A stretch of 64,000 nucleotides of DNA from Pantoea sp. Mb-10 (GCF_021272205.1 NZ_JAJSDX010000011.1:1-64000), one strand, 5' to 3'; shown: positions 25,921 to 35,696, counted from the first letter of the stretch. Made by a program: numbers and translations. Notes: generated from the letters alone by a model not told the origin.

Positions 25921-26016
25921 AAAAAAAGGATTTGGCCCCTAAAGCCAAATCCTTATTTTTTTGTTCGCGTTGCGGCTGGTAACCGGACGGCGAACGGGTG
26001 CTCAGCACTCCTCACA
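25921..26016 (-). ncRNA. istR: Putative IstR-like antisense antitoxin RNA
   Basis: Predicted leftward RNA of about 96 nt. Its promoter is near-ideal (TTGAAA at 26046-26051 and TATGAT at 26023-26028 on the minus strand, 17-base spacer), giving a start near 26016. The RNA would begin CUGUGAGGAGUGCUGAGC, which pairs perfectly over 18 nt with the leader of the TisB-like mRNA (26195-26212). It ends at the bidirectional terminator. In E. coli IstR-1 is likewise short, divergent from tisB, uses its 5' part for pairing and blocks a standby site about 100 nt upstream of tisB. Sequence similarity to E. coli IstR is not apparent; the call rests on architecture. Confidence 0.7.
25926..25962. terminator. 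Bidirectional terminator
   Basis: Perfect 11-bp stem AAGGATTTGGC/GCCAAATCCTT, 7-base loop, with a T-run on the right (plus strand) and seven As on the left, which give Ts for a leftward transcript. It ends the dehydrogenase mRNA and, from the other side, the predicted IstR-like RNA. Confidence 0.9.
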
Positions 26017-26022
26017 GGGCAA

Positions 26023-26051
26023 ATCATAAAATGTGACGGGAAATATTTCAA
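26023..26051 (-). promoter_or_regulatory. Promoter of the IstR-like RNA
   Basis: Reading leftwards, TTGAAA, 17 bases, TATGAT: 11 of 12 consensus positions. It should be constitutive, as expected of an antitoxin RNA. Confidence 0.75.
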
Positions 26052-26063
26052 GTTTCGCTAAAA

Positions 26064-26083
26064 TACTGTATGTTTATACATGT
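26064..26083 (+). promoter_or_regulatory. LexA-like SOS box of the TisB-like gene
   Basis: TACTGTATGTTTATACATGT matches the LexA consensus TACTGTATATATATACAGTA at 15 of 20 positions. The left CTGT is intact, and the right half is ACAT instead of ACAG. It sits about 210 bases before the toxin start and just upstream of the divergent RNA promoter. It implies SOS induction, possibly with moderate LexA affinity. Confidence 0.6.
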
Positions 26084-26194
26084 GTTGAGTGATGAGCGCG
26101 ACCTCATTGGTTTTCTGATGACTCCCAGGGGCGCGGATAGTAAATCCCGGCAGGTTTCAGGTGGTGCTGGCCTGTGGCTTTTACCATGAGAGCC

Positions 26195-26212
26195 GCTCAG
26201 CACTCCTCACAG
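26195..26212 (+). promoter_or_regulatory. Antisense target site in the toxin leader
   Basis: GCTCAGCACTCCTCACAG is an exact repeat of 26000-26017. Because the RNA made from the first copy runs leftward, it is perfectly complementary to this second copy in the rightward toxin mRNA. The site ends 79 bases before the toxin ATG, comparable to the standby site of E. coli tisB. Confidence 0.7.
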
Positions 26213-26291
26213 ATGTGCTCAGGCCGTCGGCGGGTGGAGTCAAAGCCCCGGTAGCTGAAAGGCGCGCTCCTGTCAGAGGAGAAGGAAAGTG

Positions 26292-26381
26292 ATGGAACTT
26301 GTTCGGTTAATCCTGGATCTGATCCGGGTGATCCTGCAAATCATCGTTGCCCTTTTGCAACTGACCGGTCAGGCGCACTGA
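26292..26381 (+). CDS. tisB: TisB-like small hydrophobic toxin peptide
   Basis: 29 codons, exactly the length of E. coli TisB. Begins MELVRLILDLIRVILQIIV and ends ALLQLTGQAH; a single amphipathic membrane helix with Arg and Asp spaced along one face, much like TisB (MNLVDIAILILKLIV, recalled). The ribosome-binding site is very strong (GAGGAGAAGG). TisB inserts in the inner membrane, lowers the proton-motive force and promotes persistence after DNA damage. The gene has a LexA-like box upstream, a complementary divergent RNA and its own terminator. Too short for routine gene finders. Confidence 0.8.
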   Translation: MELVRLILDLIRVILQIIVALLQLTGQAH

Positions 26382-26397
26382 CCGGAACTTGAAACAA

Positions 26398-26424
26398 GGC
26401 GGAGCTCACCCCTCCGCCTTTTTT
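26398..26424 (+). terminator. Terminator of the TisB-like gene
   Basis: GGCGGAG/CTCCGCC stem (7 bp, 7-base loop) followed by six Ts, 16 bases after the toxin stop codon. Confidence 0.85.
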
Positions 26425-26451
26425 CGCGTGACGGTTTTAACGTTGTGCCGC

Positions 26452-27228
26452 TCAGCGATCGGGCGTCAGCGACGAGTGCAGCGGCCAGGAATCGAACAGA
26501 TAGCCGTCAAAGTCGATATCATCCACGTCGGAAAACTCCAGCAGGCGCTGTTTAACATTCTCCAGGTGCTGCCACATGGCCTGCTTTGCCGCTCGCGCAT
26601 CTTTTTTGATCAAGGCGGCCAAAATCTTTTTGTGATCCTCAAGCCACTGTTTGCGGTAATCGCTATCCACCAGATGGCGGTGCAGCTGGCTCCACATGAC
26701 ATTATCTTCGCGCCACTGCCAGGATTGCTTAAACAGCTCCACCAGCATGCTATTGTGCGTGGCTTCGGCAATCGCTAAATGAAAGTTGCGATCGCCATCC
26801 TCACTTTGGTCCACGGTGGCCTGCGCCAGCTCGCGCTCTTCCAGCGCCAGCGCCTGCCGCATTTTAACGATGTCGTCGCGCGTTGCCTGCAGCGCCGCAA
26901 ACTCAGCGATGTTACTTTCCAGCAGCTGTCGCGCCTGCAGCATTTCAAACGGGCCGGCATCGTTGCTGGCGCTAGGGACTGCGGCGCGTGCCACTGGCGC
27001 GTCGTTGATCACGTAAATGCCCGCACCGCGCCGCACCTCTATCAAGCCCTCCAGCTCCAGCATGATCAGCGCCTCGCGCACCAGCGTGCGCGTCACGTTC
27101 AGCTGCTGCGCCAGTTCGCGCTCGGGCGGCAACCGTTCACCTACGGCAACCTGCTTTTGCGTAATCATGTTGCGCAGCATTTCTCCCACTTCCTGATAAG
27201 GGCGCTGCGGCGAAACCGGTGTTTTCAT
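26452..27228 (-). CDS. uxuR: UxuR, GntR-family hexuronate repressor
   Basis: 258 residues (E. coli UxuR is 257, recalled). The N-terminal winged helix-turn-helix reads RPYQEVGEMLRNMI, GERLPPERELAQQLNVTRTL and REALIMLELEGLIEVRRGAG; the C-terminal FCD domain has RNFHLAIAEATHNSMLVELF, which binds fructuronate in the family. QRPYQEVG at the start separates it from ExuR. The start at 27228 matches the conserved UxuR start. It is the last gene of uxuA-uxuB-uxaC-uxuR and probably represses its own operon and the divergent exuT unit through the TTGGT/ACCAA boxes. Confidence 0.9.
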   Translation of the reverse strand: MKTPVSPQRPYQEVGEMLRNMITQKQVAVGERLPPERELAQQLNVTRTLVREALIMLELEGLIEVRRGAGIYVINDAPVARAAVPSASNDAGPFEMLQARQLLESNIAEFAALQATRDDIVKMRQALALEERELAQATVDQSEDGDRNFHLAIAEATHNSMLVELFKQSWQWREDNVMWSQLHRHLVDSDYRKQWLEDHKKILAALIKKDARAAKQAMWQHLENVKQRLLEFSDVDDIDFDGYLFDSWPLHSSLTPDR

Positions 27229-27302
27229 AAGGCGTAATCTGCTGATTAAAGAAGTCATGGGACGGATTGATGCGCCCGGCACTATAGCACAGGGCGCGGT
27301 GT

Positions 27303-28721
27303 TCAAGCCGCCTTCTGGGTAAAGTAGCGCTGGGCGTTGGTGAAACAGACCGCTTTGACCAACTCGCCCAGCATCGCTTCATCATGCGGCACCAGGCCCT
27401 GCAGCACCCACTCGCCAAGGCGATTGCACAAGATGCGCCGGAAATATTCATGCCGCGTATACGAGAGGAAACTGCGCGAATCGGTTAGCATCCCAACAAA
27501 CTGGCTCAGCAGACCCATTTGCGCCAGCTGCTCTAGCTGTCGCAACATACCGTCACGCTGATCGTTGAACCACCAGCCCGAACCAAACTGCACTTTTCCG
27601 GCGATACCGCCGCCCTGGAAATTGCCTGCCAGCGTGGCCAGCACTTCGTTGTCGCGCGGATTCAGGCAGTAAAGAATGGTTTTAGGCAGTTGATTGTTGC
27701 TGTCCATCGCGTCGAGCAGCCGCGACAGCGGCCGCGCCACCGGATCATCGCCAATAGAATCAAAACCGCTATCCGGTCCCAGCAGCCGATACATGCGGCT
27801 GTTGTTATTGCGGATCGCACCGATGTGCAGCTGCATCACCCAGCCACGGCGGGCGTATTCACCGCCCATCCATACCAGTAGGGCGGTACTGAACTGGGCG
27901 ATCTCCTCCTCTGTGAGCACCTCACCGCGCCGCCGTTTCGTGAGAATCGCGTCCAGCTCGCGGTCATCCGGCACGGGCGCGAAACGCGGCGTTTCAATGC
28001 CGTGATCGGACGCGCGACAGCCGTGGGCAGCAAAGTGGTCCAGCCGACGCAACAGCGCCGCGCGCAGGGACGCGATGCCGTCGATGGCGATATCGGCTAC
28101 CGCTTCCAGTTGCGTGAGATAGTCAACGAATCCCTCAAGCTCAATCTTAAAGGCTTTGTCGGGTCGCCAGCTGGGTGCGACCTCAATATCAAACGCGCGG
28201 TCAGCCGCAATCGCCCGATGGTGCTGCAAGCTGTCGAGAGGATCGTCGGTGGTGCCTACCATGCGGACGTTCATTTGGCGCATAATGCCGCGCGCTGAAA
28301 AGGCGGGCGTTGCCAGCTGCTCAGCGCAGGCGTGCCAAATAGTCTCTGCGGTATCTGGACCCAACAGCGTGTTGCAGAGGCCAAACGGGCGGCGCAGCTC
28401 CAGATGCGTCCAGTGATACAGCGGATTCCCCAGCGTTTTGGGCACCGTATGCGCCCAGGCCAGGTATTTGTCGTAATCGCTGCGCGTGTTGCCCGTGATC
28501 AGGGATTCATCCACGCCCGCCGCGCGCATCGCACGCCACTTATAGTGATCGCCTTCAAGCCAAATCTGGCTCAGGTTGGCAAACTGCCGATCTTCCGCAA
28601 TATCCTGTGGATTGAGGTGGCAGTGATAGTCGTAAATCGGCATCGCGGCCGCGTAATCATGGTACAGGCGGCAGGCAACCGGGCTCTGCAACAGAAAATC
28701 GTCATCCATAAAGGGTTTCAT
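27303..28721 (-). CDS. uxaC: UxaC, uronate isomerase
   Basis: 472 residues starting [20 protein letters not shown]. Converts D-glucuronate to D-fructuronate and D-galacturonate to D-tagaturonate. The metal-ligand motif [12 protein letters not shown] is near residue 30. Strong ribosome-binding site (GGAGG). It overlaps the end of uxuB by 4 bases and is followed by uxuR after 74 bases. Confidence 0.97.
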   Translation of the reverse strand: MKPFMDDDFLLQSPVACRLYHDYAAAMPIYDYHCHLNPQDIAEDRQFANLSQIWLEGDHYKWRAMRAAGVDESLITGNTRSDYDKYLAWAHTVPKTLGNPLYHWTHLELRRPFGLCNTLLGPDTAETIWHACAEQLATPAFSARGIMRQMNVRMVGTTDDPLDSLQHHRAIAADRAFDIEVAPSWRPDKAFKIELEGFVDYLTQLEAVADIAIDGIASLRAALLRRLDHFAAHGCRASDHGIETPRFAPVPDDRELDAILTKRRRGEVLTEEEIAQFSTALLVWMGGEYARRGWVMQLHIGAIRNNNSRMYRLLGPDSGFDSIGDDPVARPLSRLLDAMDSNNQLPKTILYCLNPRDNEVLATLAGNFQGGGIAGKVQFGSGWWFNDQRDGMLRQLEQLAQMGLLSQFVGMLTDSRSFLSYTRHEYFRRILCNRLGEWVLQGLVPHDEAMLGELVKAVCFTNAQRYFTQKAA

Positions 28722-30205
28722 TGGTCCTCCGGGAAGAGGGCGGCGACGGCGGCCTGCGCACCGTGCTGACATAAAGCGGCATAGGCGTTCTGTAGCGTCT
28801 CAACAAACGCTGCATGCGCGGGAAGATCATCGGAAAAGATCGCACGCAGGCCTAACAGTGCCGTGACCCTGTCACGCCCATCGGGGTGCTGCTGATTGAT
28901 CTGCTGTACTGTGACATAAAGCGGGTCCACCACTTCATAAGGTTCACCGTGCTCATCTTCGCCCAACACATAGCGCATCCAGCCCGCGACACCCAAGGCC
29001 AGACAGCGGTAGTCACCGCCGTGCTGTAAGTGGTAGCGCACGCTGTCCAGCATCCGCTGCGGCAGCTTCTGGCTGCCGTCAGAGGCGATTTGCGCCGTGC
29101 GATGACGCAGCGAGGGATTGCTGAAGCGCGACAGTAAGGCATCGGCATAGGCATCAAGATCGATATCGTCAGGCATTCGCAGTGTAGGACGCTGTTCATT
29201 CAGCATCAGCGCGCGCACTGCCCGTCGCCAGGCTGGCTGCTGCATGGTTTCCGCCACCGTGGAATAGCCGGCGAGAAAGCCCAGCCAGGCGAGGAACGAG
29301 TGGCTGCCATTGAGCATGCGCAGCTTCATCAATTCAAACGGCGCCACATCGGCGACCAATTGTGCCCCGACGCGATCCCACGCCGGGCGTCCGTTAACAA
29401 AATTATCTTCAATGACCCACTGACTAAATGGCTCACAGAGCACGCCGCAAGGATCGTTAACGCCGAGTAGGGCGGCGATCTCTTGCTGCGTCTCTTCGGT
29501 CACGGCGGGAACAATGCGGTCCACCATGGTGCAGGGGAACGTCACCTGCGCTTCAATCCATGCCGCCAGCGTCGGGTCGCGCAGCTGCGCCAGCCCCACC
29601 ACGGCGGCTCGCGCCACATGGCCATTTTCGCGCAGGTTATCACATGACAGCACAGTAAAGCCCGGCAGCCCCGCATCGCGGCGCAGGCGCAGCGCTTCAA
29701 CAATAAAGCCCACGGTAGACTTTGGTGTGCCGGGATCGCTGAGATCGTGCTGGATCAGCGGGTGGTGGCCGTCGAGTTTGCCGCTGGCGGGATTCACGCA
29801 GTAGCCTTTTTCGGTGACGGTTAAGGACACGATCGCCGTTTCCGGGCGGGCCAGCGTGTGCAAAATCGCGTCAACGCCGTCCAGGGCCGGATGCAGCGCT
29901 TCTTTAATCGCGCCAATGACCGTTTGTGTCTGCCCGCTCTCGCCGCTTTCCGTCACGCTATAAAGCATCGCCTGCTCGCGCAGCTGTTCAACCAGCCGTT
30001 TACCGCTCTCGGACATCAAATTCACTGCGCAGATGCCCCAGTCACAGTCGCTGCTCGCCAGCAGCCGGTGCAGATACACCGCCTGATGCGCGCGATGAAA
30101 TGCGCCACAGCCAATGTGTACGATCCGCGGCACCAGGCGCGTGCGATGCCAGGCAGGGCGGGGCACCGTGAGTGCGGCATCGGGATGGGCAAGGTTAAGT
30201 TCCAT
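28718..30205 (-). CDS. uxuB: UxuB, D-mannonate oxidoreductase (fructuronate reductase)
   Basis: 495 residues of the polyol dehydrogenase family. Reduces D-fructuronate to D-mannonate with NADH. The nucleotide-binding N-terminus reads [20 protein letters not shown]; the active-site region is [20 protein letters not shown] with the catalytic lysine. Ribosome-binding site GGAG. It sits between uxuA (27-base gap) and uxaC in one operon. Confidence 0.97.
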   Translation of the reverse strand: MELNLAHPDAALTVPRPAWHRTRLVPRIVHIGCGAFHRAHQAVYLHRLLASSDCDWGICAVNLMSESGKRLVEQLREQAMLYSVTESGESGQTQTVIGAIKEALHPALDGVDAILHTLARPETAIVSLTVTEKGYCVNPASGKLDGHHPLIQHDLSDPGTPKSTVGFIVEALRLRRDAGLPGFTVLSCDNLRENGHVARAAVVGLAQLRDPTLAAWIEAQVTFPCTMVDRIVPAVTEETQQEIAALLGVNDPCGVLCEPFSQWVIEDNFVNGRPAWDRVGAQLVADVAPFELMKLRMLNGSHSFLAWLGFLAGYSTVAETMQQPAWRRAVRALMLNEQRPTLRMPDDIDLDAYADALLSRFSNPSLRHRTAQIASDGSQKLPQRMLDSVRYHLQHGGDYRCLALGVAGWMRYVLGEDEHGEPYEVVDPLYVTVQQINQQHPDGRDRVTALLGLRAIFSDDLPAHAAFVETLQNAYAALCQHGAQAAVAALFPEDQ

Positions 30206-30232
30206 AGTGACTCCGTTTCGGCACGCTTGAGT

Positions 30233-31396
30233 TCAGAAAAAGGCGCGGTGGATAGCCAGTTCAACGCCGCGGATTTCCGCCAGGCCTTTGAGTCGGCCAA
30301 TCGCCGAGTAACCTGGGTTGGTTTGCTTATGCAGGTCGTCGAGCATCTGATGGCCGTGGTCTGGACGCATGGGGATCGCCGCGTTGCGGCGCCGCTCCTC
30401 TTCCGCAATGGCTTTGATCACCGCAAACATGTCCACGTCGCCCTCAAGGTGGGCCGCTTCGTGAAACGTTTTTGGATTCGCCTCACGCTGAGTCGCTCGC
30501 AGATGGAGAAAATAGATACGCGGACCAAAGCGGCGGATCATGCCTGGCAGATCGTTTTCCGGCAGTACGCCATAAGAGCCTGTGCACAGCGTGAAGCCAT
30601 TCGCCGGGCTGCTGACGGTATCGATCATCCACTGTAAGTCTTCTGCGGTGGAAACAATGCGCGGTAAACCCAGGATAGGCCGCGGCGGATCGTCTGGATG
30701 CACCGCCATGCGCACGCCCACCTCTTCAGCGACCGGCACGATAGCGCGCAGGAAGGTGGCAAAGTTTTCACGCAGCCGGGCTTTATCGATGCCGTCGTAA
30801 CGCGCCAGCTGGGCGCGGAACTGGTCCAGCGTATATCCCTCTTCAGCACCGGGCAAACCGGCGATGATATTGCGCGTCAGTTGCTGTTTATGCGCATCGC
30901 TCATGCTGGTGAAACGCGCTGCGGCTTCGTCGATTTCAGCGGCAGTGTAATCCTGCTCCGCGCCGGGGCGCTGCAAAATATGCAGCTCAAACACGGCAAA
31001 TTCAATGTGGTCGAAGCGCAGTGCCTTGGCGCCATTGGGCAGGGCATAGGCTAAGTCGGTGCGCGTCCAGTCGAGAATCGGCATGAAGTTGTAGCACACG
31101 GTGCGAATGCCGCACTGCGCCAGGTTACGCAGCGACTGCTGGTAGTTGGCAATCCATTGCTTCGCATCCCCGCTGCCGGTCTTGATCTCCTCGTGGATAG
31201 GCACGCTTTCTACCACTGCCCATACCAGTCCGGCCGCTTCAATCTCCGCCTTACGCGTCATGATTTCCGTCACGGGCCACACTTCGCCGTTAGGGATGTG
31301 GTGTAGCGCGGTCACGATGCCGGTCGCACCAGCCTGGCGCGCATCAGCAAGTGAAACAGGGTCTTTTGGGCCGTACCAGCGCCAGGTTTGCTGCAT
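30233..31396 (-). CDS. uxuA: UxuA, D-mannonate dehydratase
   Basis: 387 residues starting [20 protein letters not shown]. Dehydrates D-mannonate to 2-keto-3-deoxygluconate. Family motifs: [71 protein letters not shown] and DHGHQMLDD, which supply the metal ligands. Strong ribosome-binding site (AGGAGG). First gene of the leftward uxuABxaCR operon. Confidence 0.97.
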   Translation of the reverse strand: MQQTWRWYGPKDPVSLADARQAGATGIVTALHHIPNGEVWPVTEIMTRKAEIEAAGLVWAVVESVPIHEEIKTGSGDAKQWIANYQQSLRNLAQCGIRTVCYNFMPILDWTRTDLAYALPNGAKALRFDHIEFAVFELHILQRPGAEQDYTAAEIDEAAARFTSMSDAHKQQLTRNIIAGLPGAEEGYTLDQFRAQLARYDGIDKARLRENFATFLRAIVPVAEEVGVRMAVHPDDPPRPILGLPRIVSTAEDLQWMIDTVSSPANGFTLCTGSYGVLPENDLPGMIRRFGPRIYFLHLRATQREANPKTFHEAAHLEGDVDMFAVIKAIAEEERRRNAAIPMRPDHGHQMLDDLHKQTNPGYSAIGRLKGLAEIRGVELAIHRAFF

Positions 31397-31440
31397 GTTG
31401 ATTCCTCCTGTCGTGTTGAGCGATGCCTTAACACGACATT

Positions 31441-31714
31441 AAATTGGTTGACTATTCGTTTTGCGTGTCACACCAAAAAAACAGCGTAACAGGACGGTGA
31501 TGGCTCACGTTCTGCGCTTTAGCGGTGAATGTCAACCAAGCCAACCATTTTGGTTAACCAGATCACAAAAGCCATCATCGCATGACGACCCCTTGTTTTA
31601 TCTGTGTTTCACTCCGGTCGGAGGAGAGGTGACAGCTAACAGCATCGCATCCTGACGACACCAGACAAGCGCCGTGAGACGCTCGACGGCACCAATCGAA
31701 ATTGGTCAACCAAG
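31441..31714. promoter_or_regulatory. UxuR/ExuR-type operators in the uxuA-exuT divergent region
   Basis: Three matches to the family's TTGGT-NN-ACCAA-like box: AAATTGGTTGACTATTC at 31441-31457 near uxuA, TTTTGGTTAACCAGATC at 31548-31564, and GAAATTGGTCAACCAAGG at 31698-31715 near exuT; the last is almost perfectly palindromic. ATCACA after the middle box may be half of a CRP site. The layout suggests that one regulator controls both operons. Confidence 0.75.
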
Positions 31715-31764
31715 GCGCCGGCGAGCGTGTGAAACGCACACGGTCAATAAAAAGGGAGAATCCA

Positions 31765-33069
31765 ATGAACCGCAGTTTAGATCCGGGGATCACCGCCGTC
31801 GGTACACGACGCGCCATACGTAACCTGCGCTGGTGGGTGCTCGTGCTGTTTTTAGCCGGCGTGACGGTTAACTACATCACGCGTAACTCGCTGGGCATTT
31901 TAGCGCCGGAGCTGAAGACCAGCCTCGGCATCACCACCGAACAATACTCCTGGATTGTGGGGGCCTTTCAGTTGGCCTACACCTTCTTCCAGCCCATCTG
32001 TGGTTGGCTAATTGACGTGATTGGCCTGAAGCTTGGCTTCTTTATTTGCGCCGCTATCTGGGCGCTGGCCTGTCTGATGCACGCCGGTGCGGCCAGCTGG
32101 TTGCATCTGGCGATACTGCGCTTTGTGATGGGAGGCGCCGAGGCGGCGGCCACGCCAGCCAACGCCAAAGTGATTGGTGAGTGGTTTCCGCGCAAGGAGC
32201 GTCCCATTGCCGCAGGCTGGGCTGGCGTCGGCTTCTCTATTGGCGCCATGCTGGCACCGCCCATTATCTACTTTGCTCACGCCTCCTTTGGCTGGCAAGG
32301 TGCTTTTCTGTTTAGCGGTGGCCTCGCGCTGGCGTGGGTGGTGCTGTGGTGGCTGTTCTACCGCGACCCCGAGCGTCACGGAAATTTGAGTCAGGATGAG
32401 CTGGCCTTCATTCGTCAGGACAATGAACCGCCTGCCGTGAAGTTACCGTTCTTTACCGCGCTAAAAACCGTGTCAAAAAACAAACGTTTCTATGGCATTG
32501 CCATCCCGGCGTTTATGGCGGAACCGGCGTGGGGCGTGCTGAGCTTCTGGGTGCCGCTTTATCTGGCGAAAGATTTGGGCATGGATCTTAAACAGATCGC
32601 GATGTTTGCCTGGTTGCCTTTCCTCGCGGCCGACCTGGGCAGTGCCGCGAGCGGCTATTTGACGCGGGTCTATACCCGAATGTTTGGCTTTACGCAGGTG
32701 AATTCCGTGGTCGCCAGCTCCGTGACCGGCGCGTTTTTGATGCTGTCGTTGGCGCTGGTGGCCATGACCAAAAGCCCGTATGTCGCCATTGCGCTGATCT
32801 CCATCGGCGGCTTTGGCCACCAGATTATCTCCTGCATGTTAAGCGCGCTGGTGGTGGAGAAATTCGACAAAGGCCAGATGGCCACGGTCAATGGAATGCG
32901 CGGCTCGTTTGCCTGGATCTCCAGCTTTCTCTTCTCGCTGGTGATCGGCGTCACCGCCGACAAAATTGGCTTTAACCCGCTGTTTGTCGCCATGGGGTTC
33001 TTTGACCTGATTGGCGCACTCTTCCTGATCGCTTTTATTGCTGAACGTCGCGCGCAGCGACTGAATTAA
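31765..33069 (+). CDS. exuT: Hexuronate MFS transporter (ExuT-like)
   Basis: 434 residues, 12 membrane helices, anion:cation symporter family. The N-terminus shows LRWWVLVLFLAGVTVNYITR and NSLGILAPELKTSLGITTEQ, and the signature GGAEAAATPANAKVIGEWFP in helix 4, typical of ExuT and related hexuronate carriers. The ATG at 31765 has AGGGAGAA upstream. Divergent from uxuA and preceded by a clear UxuR/ExuR box. The GH31 gene follows after 10 bases. Confidence 0.88.
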   Translation: MNRSLDPGITAVGTRRAIRNLRWWVLVLFLAGVTVNYITRNSLGILAPELKTSLGITTEQYSWIVGAFQLAYTFFQPICGWLIDVIGLKLGFFICAAIWALACLMHAGAASWLHLAILRFVMGGAEAAATPANAKVIGEWFPRKERPIAAGWAGVGFSIGAMLAPPIIYFAHASFGWQGAFLFSGGLALAWVVLWWLFYRDPERHGNLSQDELAFIRQDNEPPAVKLPFFTALKTVSKNKRFYGIAIPAFMAEPAWGVLSFWVPLYLAKDLGMDLKQIAMFAWLPFLAADLGSAASGYLTRVYTRMFGFTQVNSVVASSVTGAFLMLSLALVAMTKSPYVAIALISIGGFGHQIISCMLSALVVEKFDKGQMATVNGMRGSFAWISSFLFSLVIGVTADKIGFNPLFVAMGFFDLIGALFLIAFIAERRAQRLN

Positions 33070-33079
33070 GTAGGTAACG

Positions 33080-35470
33080 ATGAAAACGTTGAAAAATTGG
33101 TGTGTTACGCATGCCGACAGCCATCATGTTGCGCTTACCGTAGATGATAAGCACACCCTGTGTATTTACGTGCTGGAGGCGGGACTGTTCCGCGTCGCGG
33201 TGAAACGAGAAGGGGCATTTAGCCTTGATCGCACCTGGAGTATTGCGCCTGAAAGCGATGTGCCCTGGGAAGGGCGTCCGCGTGAGAGCCTGGCGGGCTT
33301 CACGCTGCCGGCGTTTACGCTGGAGGAGCAGGACGACCGCCTGACCCTCAGCACGGACGTATTGCGCGTGGTCGTACAGCGTCCGCTGGCGCTGGAGTGG
33401 CACTACCGCGACCGTGAAGGCCACTGGCAGCTGCTGGCGCGCGATCGCCCCACCAGCGCTTATCAGCTCAATGCGCACGGCGACGGCGTGGCGCACTATC
33501 AGCAGCGCGGGCCAGACGACCGCTATTTCGGTCTGGGCGAAAAGACGGGCGACTTACAGCGCAATGGCCGCCGTTATGAAATGCGCAATCTCGATGCCAT
33601 GGGCTATGACGCGTCCTCCACCGATCCGCTTTACAAGCACGTGCCGTTCACCCTCACGCGCCGCAGCGACATCAGCTTTGGCCTGTTTTACGATAACCTC
33701 AGCAGCAGCTGGTTCGATCTCGGCAATGAACTGGATAATTACCATCAGCCCTATCGGCGTTGGCAGGCCGAAAGCGGGGACATTGATTACTATCTGTTTG
33801 TCGGGGAAAAGGTGCTGGACGTCACCAAAGCTTTTGTACGTTTGACGGGAAAAACGCTGTTTGGGCCTAAATGGAGCCTGGGATACAGCGGGTCAACCAT
33901 GCATTACACCGATGCACCCGATGCGCAGCAGCAACTCATGAACTTCATTCGTCTGTGCGAGGCGCATCAGATCCCCTGCGACTCCTTCCAGCTCTCATCG
34001 GGTTATACCTCGATCAACGACAAACGCTACGTGTTTCATTGGAACCACGACAAAGTGCCTGAGCCGGAGGCCATGAGTCAGGCGTTTCACGAGGCGGGGC
34101 TGCGCCTTGCGGCGAACATCAAACCCTGCCTGCTGCAAGATCATCCGCGCTACCGCGAGGTGGCGGCGCAGGGCCTGTTCGTGCGTGATTCAGAGCGCGA
34201 TGCGCCTGAACGCTCGGTGTTTTGGGATGATGAAGGTTCACATCTTGATTTTACCCATCCTGATGCCATTGCCTGGTGGCAGGACAACGTGACCCGGCAG
34301 CTGCTGGAGAAGGGCATCGACAGCACCTGGAACGACAACAACGAATACGAAGTGTGGGACGGCGAAGCGCGCTGCTACGGCTTCGGTTCGCCGATCGCCA
34401 TTAAACACATTCGTCCGGTGATGCCGCTGTTGATGATGCGCGCCTCCATGGAAGCGCAGCAGCGCTTCGCGCCGCACAAGCGTCCGTTTCTGATTTCTCG
34501 CTCTGGCTGCGCTGGCATGCAGCGCTACGTGCAAACCTGGAGCGGTGATAACCGCACCAACTGGACCTCGCTGCGCTACAACATCCGCATGGGGCTGGGC
34601 ATGAGTCTCTCCGGCCTCTATAACGTTGGGCATGACGTCGGCGGTTTCTCTGGAGATAAGCCGGACGCCGAACTCTTTGTGCGCTGGGTGCAAAACGGTG
34701 TGATGCATCCGCGCTTTACCATTCATTCATGGAATGACGATCGCACGGTGAATGAGCCGTGGATGTATCCGGCGGTGACGCCAGCCATTCGCGCGGCCAT
34801 TGAGCTGCGCTATCGGCTGTTGCCGTACCTTTATACGCTGCTGTGGCAGGCCCATGCGCAGGATGAACCCATGCTGCGACCTACCTTCCTCGATCACGAG
34901 CACGATGCGCAGACCTTTGAGGCGTGCGACGAGTTCATGCTGGGGCGCGATCTGCTGGTGGCCAGCGTGGTTGAGCCGGGTCAGCGAACGCGTCGCTTAT
35001 GGCTGCCGGACAATCTTGCGGGCTGGTATGACTTCGCCACGCAGCAGTGGTACAGCGGCGGACAGTGGATCACGCTGCCTGCGCCGCTGGAATCGCAGCC
35101 GATGCTGGTACGCGCCGGAGCCGGACTGCCGTTGAGCCATCGCCTGCGGCACGTGGACGCCGCAGCGGACGATCGCCGTACCCTGCAGCTCTACCCGCTG
35201 CCGGGCAACGGCGCAAGCGAGGGTGAGCTGTTTGAAGACGATGGCGAATCCTGGGGCTATCAGCAGGGCCACGCGCTGTGGTTGCGCTGGGAGATGCGCT
35301 GTGACGCAGAGGCCATTCACTTAAGTTTTCGGCGTGAAGGGGACTACCAACCTGCCTGGCAAACGCTGGATATCACGCTGCCCGCGGCAGAACAGCGTGC
35401 GCTCTATATCCACGGTCAGCGCGTTGACGCGGCGCACCGGCAGATCCTCCTCGCCGATATCGCTCACTAA
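33080..35470 (+). CDS. GH31 family alpha-glycosidase
   Basis: 796 residues. The N-terminal beta domain contains YFGLGEKTGDLQRNGRRYEM; the TIM barrel holds SLGYSGSTMHYTDAPDAQQQ, DSFQLSSGYTSI, the nucleophile Asp in STWNDNNEYEVWD (about residue 418) and the acid/base Asp in WSGDNRTNW (about residue 487). The C-terminus is a beta-sandwich. There is no signal peptide, so it is cytoplasmic. The WNDNNEYE variant differs from the WNDMNEP of classical alpha-glucosidases. Position 10 bases after exuT suggests that it cleaves an imported glycoside that yields a hexuronate; this is inferred. Confidence 0.9.
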   Translation: MKTLKNWCVTHADSHHVALTVDDKHTLCIYVLEAGLFRVAVKREGAFSLDRTWSIAPESDVPWEGRPRESLAGFTLPAFTLEEQDDRLTLSTDVLRVVVQRPLALEWHYRDREGHWQLLARDRPTSAYQLNAHGDGVAHYQQRGPDDRYFGLGEKTGDLQRNGRRYEMRNLDAMGYDASSTDPLYKHVPFTLTRRSDISFGLFYDNLSSSWFDLGNELDNYHQPYRRWQAESGDIDYYLFVGEKVLDVTKAFVRLTGKTLFGPKWSLGYSGSTMHYTDAPDAQQQLMNFIRLCEAHQIPCDSFQLSSGYTSINDKRYVFHWNHDKVPEPEAMSQAFHEAGLRLAANIKPCLLQDHPRYREVAAQGLFVRDSERDAPERSVFWDDEGSHLDFTHPDAIAWWQDNVTRQLLEKGIDSTWNDNNEYEVWDGEARCYGFGSPIAIKHIRPVMPLLMMRASMEAQQRFAPHKRPFLISRSGCAGMQRYVQTWSGDNRTNWTSLRYNIRMGLGMSLSGLYNVGHDVGGFSGDKPDAELFVRWVQNGVMHPRFTIHSWNDDRTVNEPWMYPAVTPAIRAAIELRYRLLPYLYTLLWQAHAQDEPMLRPTFLDHEHDAQTFEACDEFMLGRDLLVASVVEPGQRTRRLWLPDNLAGWYDFATQQWYSGGQWITLPAPLESQPMLVRAGAGLPLSHRLRHVDAAADDRRTLQLYPLPGNGASEGELFEDDGESWGYQQGHALWLRWEMRCDAEAIHLSFRREGDYQPAWQTLDITLPAAEQRALYIHGQRVDAAHRQILLADIAH

Positions 35471-35477
35471 GCGACAC

Positions 35478-35506
35478 CGTCCGTGACGGCGTTTACGTCA
35501 CGGACG
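35478..35506 (+). terminator. Hairpin after the GH31 gene
   Basis: Perfect 11-bp stem CGTCCGTGACG/CGTCACGGACG with a 7-base loop, 8 bases after the stop. No T-run follows, so it may stabilise the 3' end or work with Rho. Confidence 0.6.
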
Positions 35507-35696
35507 CTAGCGGTGGCATAGGGCACGTAATCTCTTGCGTGCGGGGGCGCTGCAACCCCGCCTTTAACGCCCCCTGGTTTGCGAAGGGCGCGCCGCCGCG
35601 TTGTACCGTTATCTTTCTGTCATCTCTAAGGGATATCTTCACGGGGTAATGTCAAACAGACGCTGTGGTCCAGATTGGATCGACATGGAGCACCCT

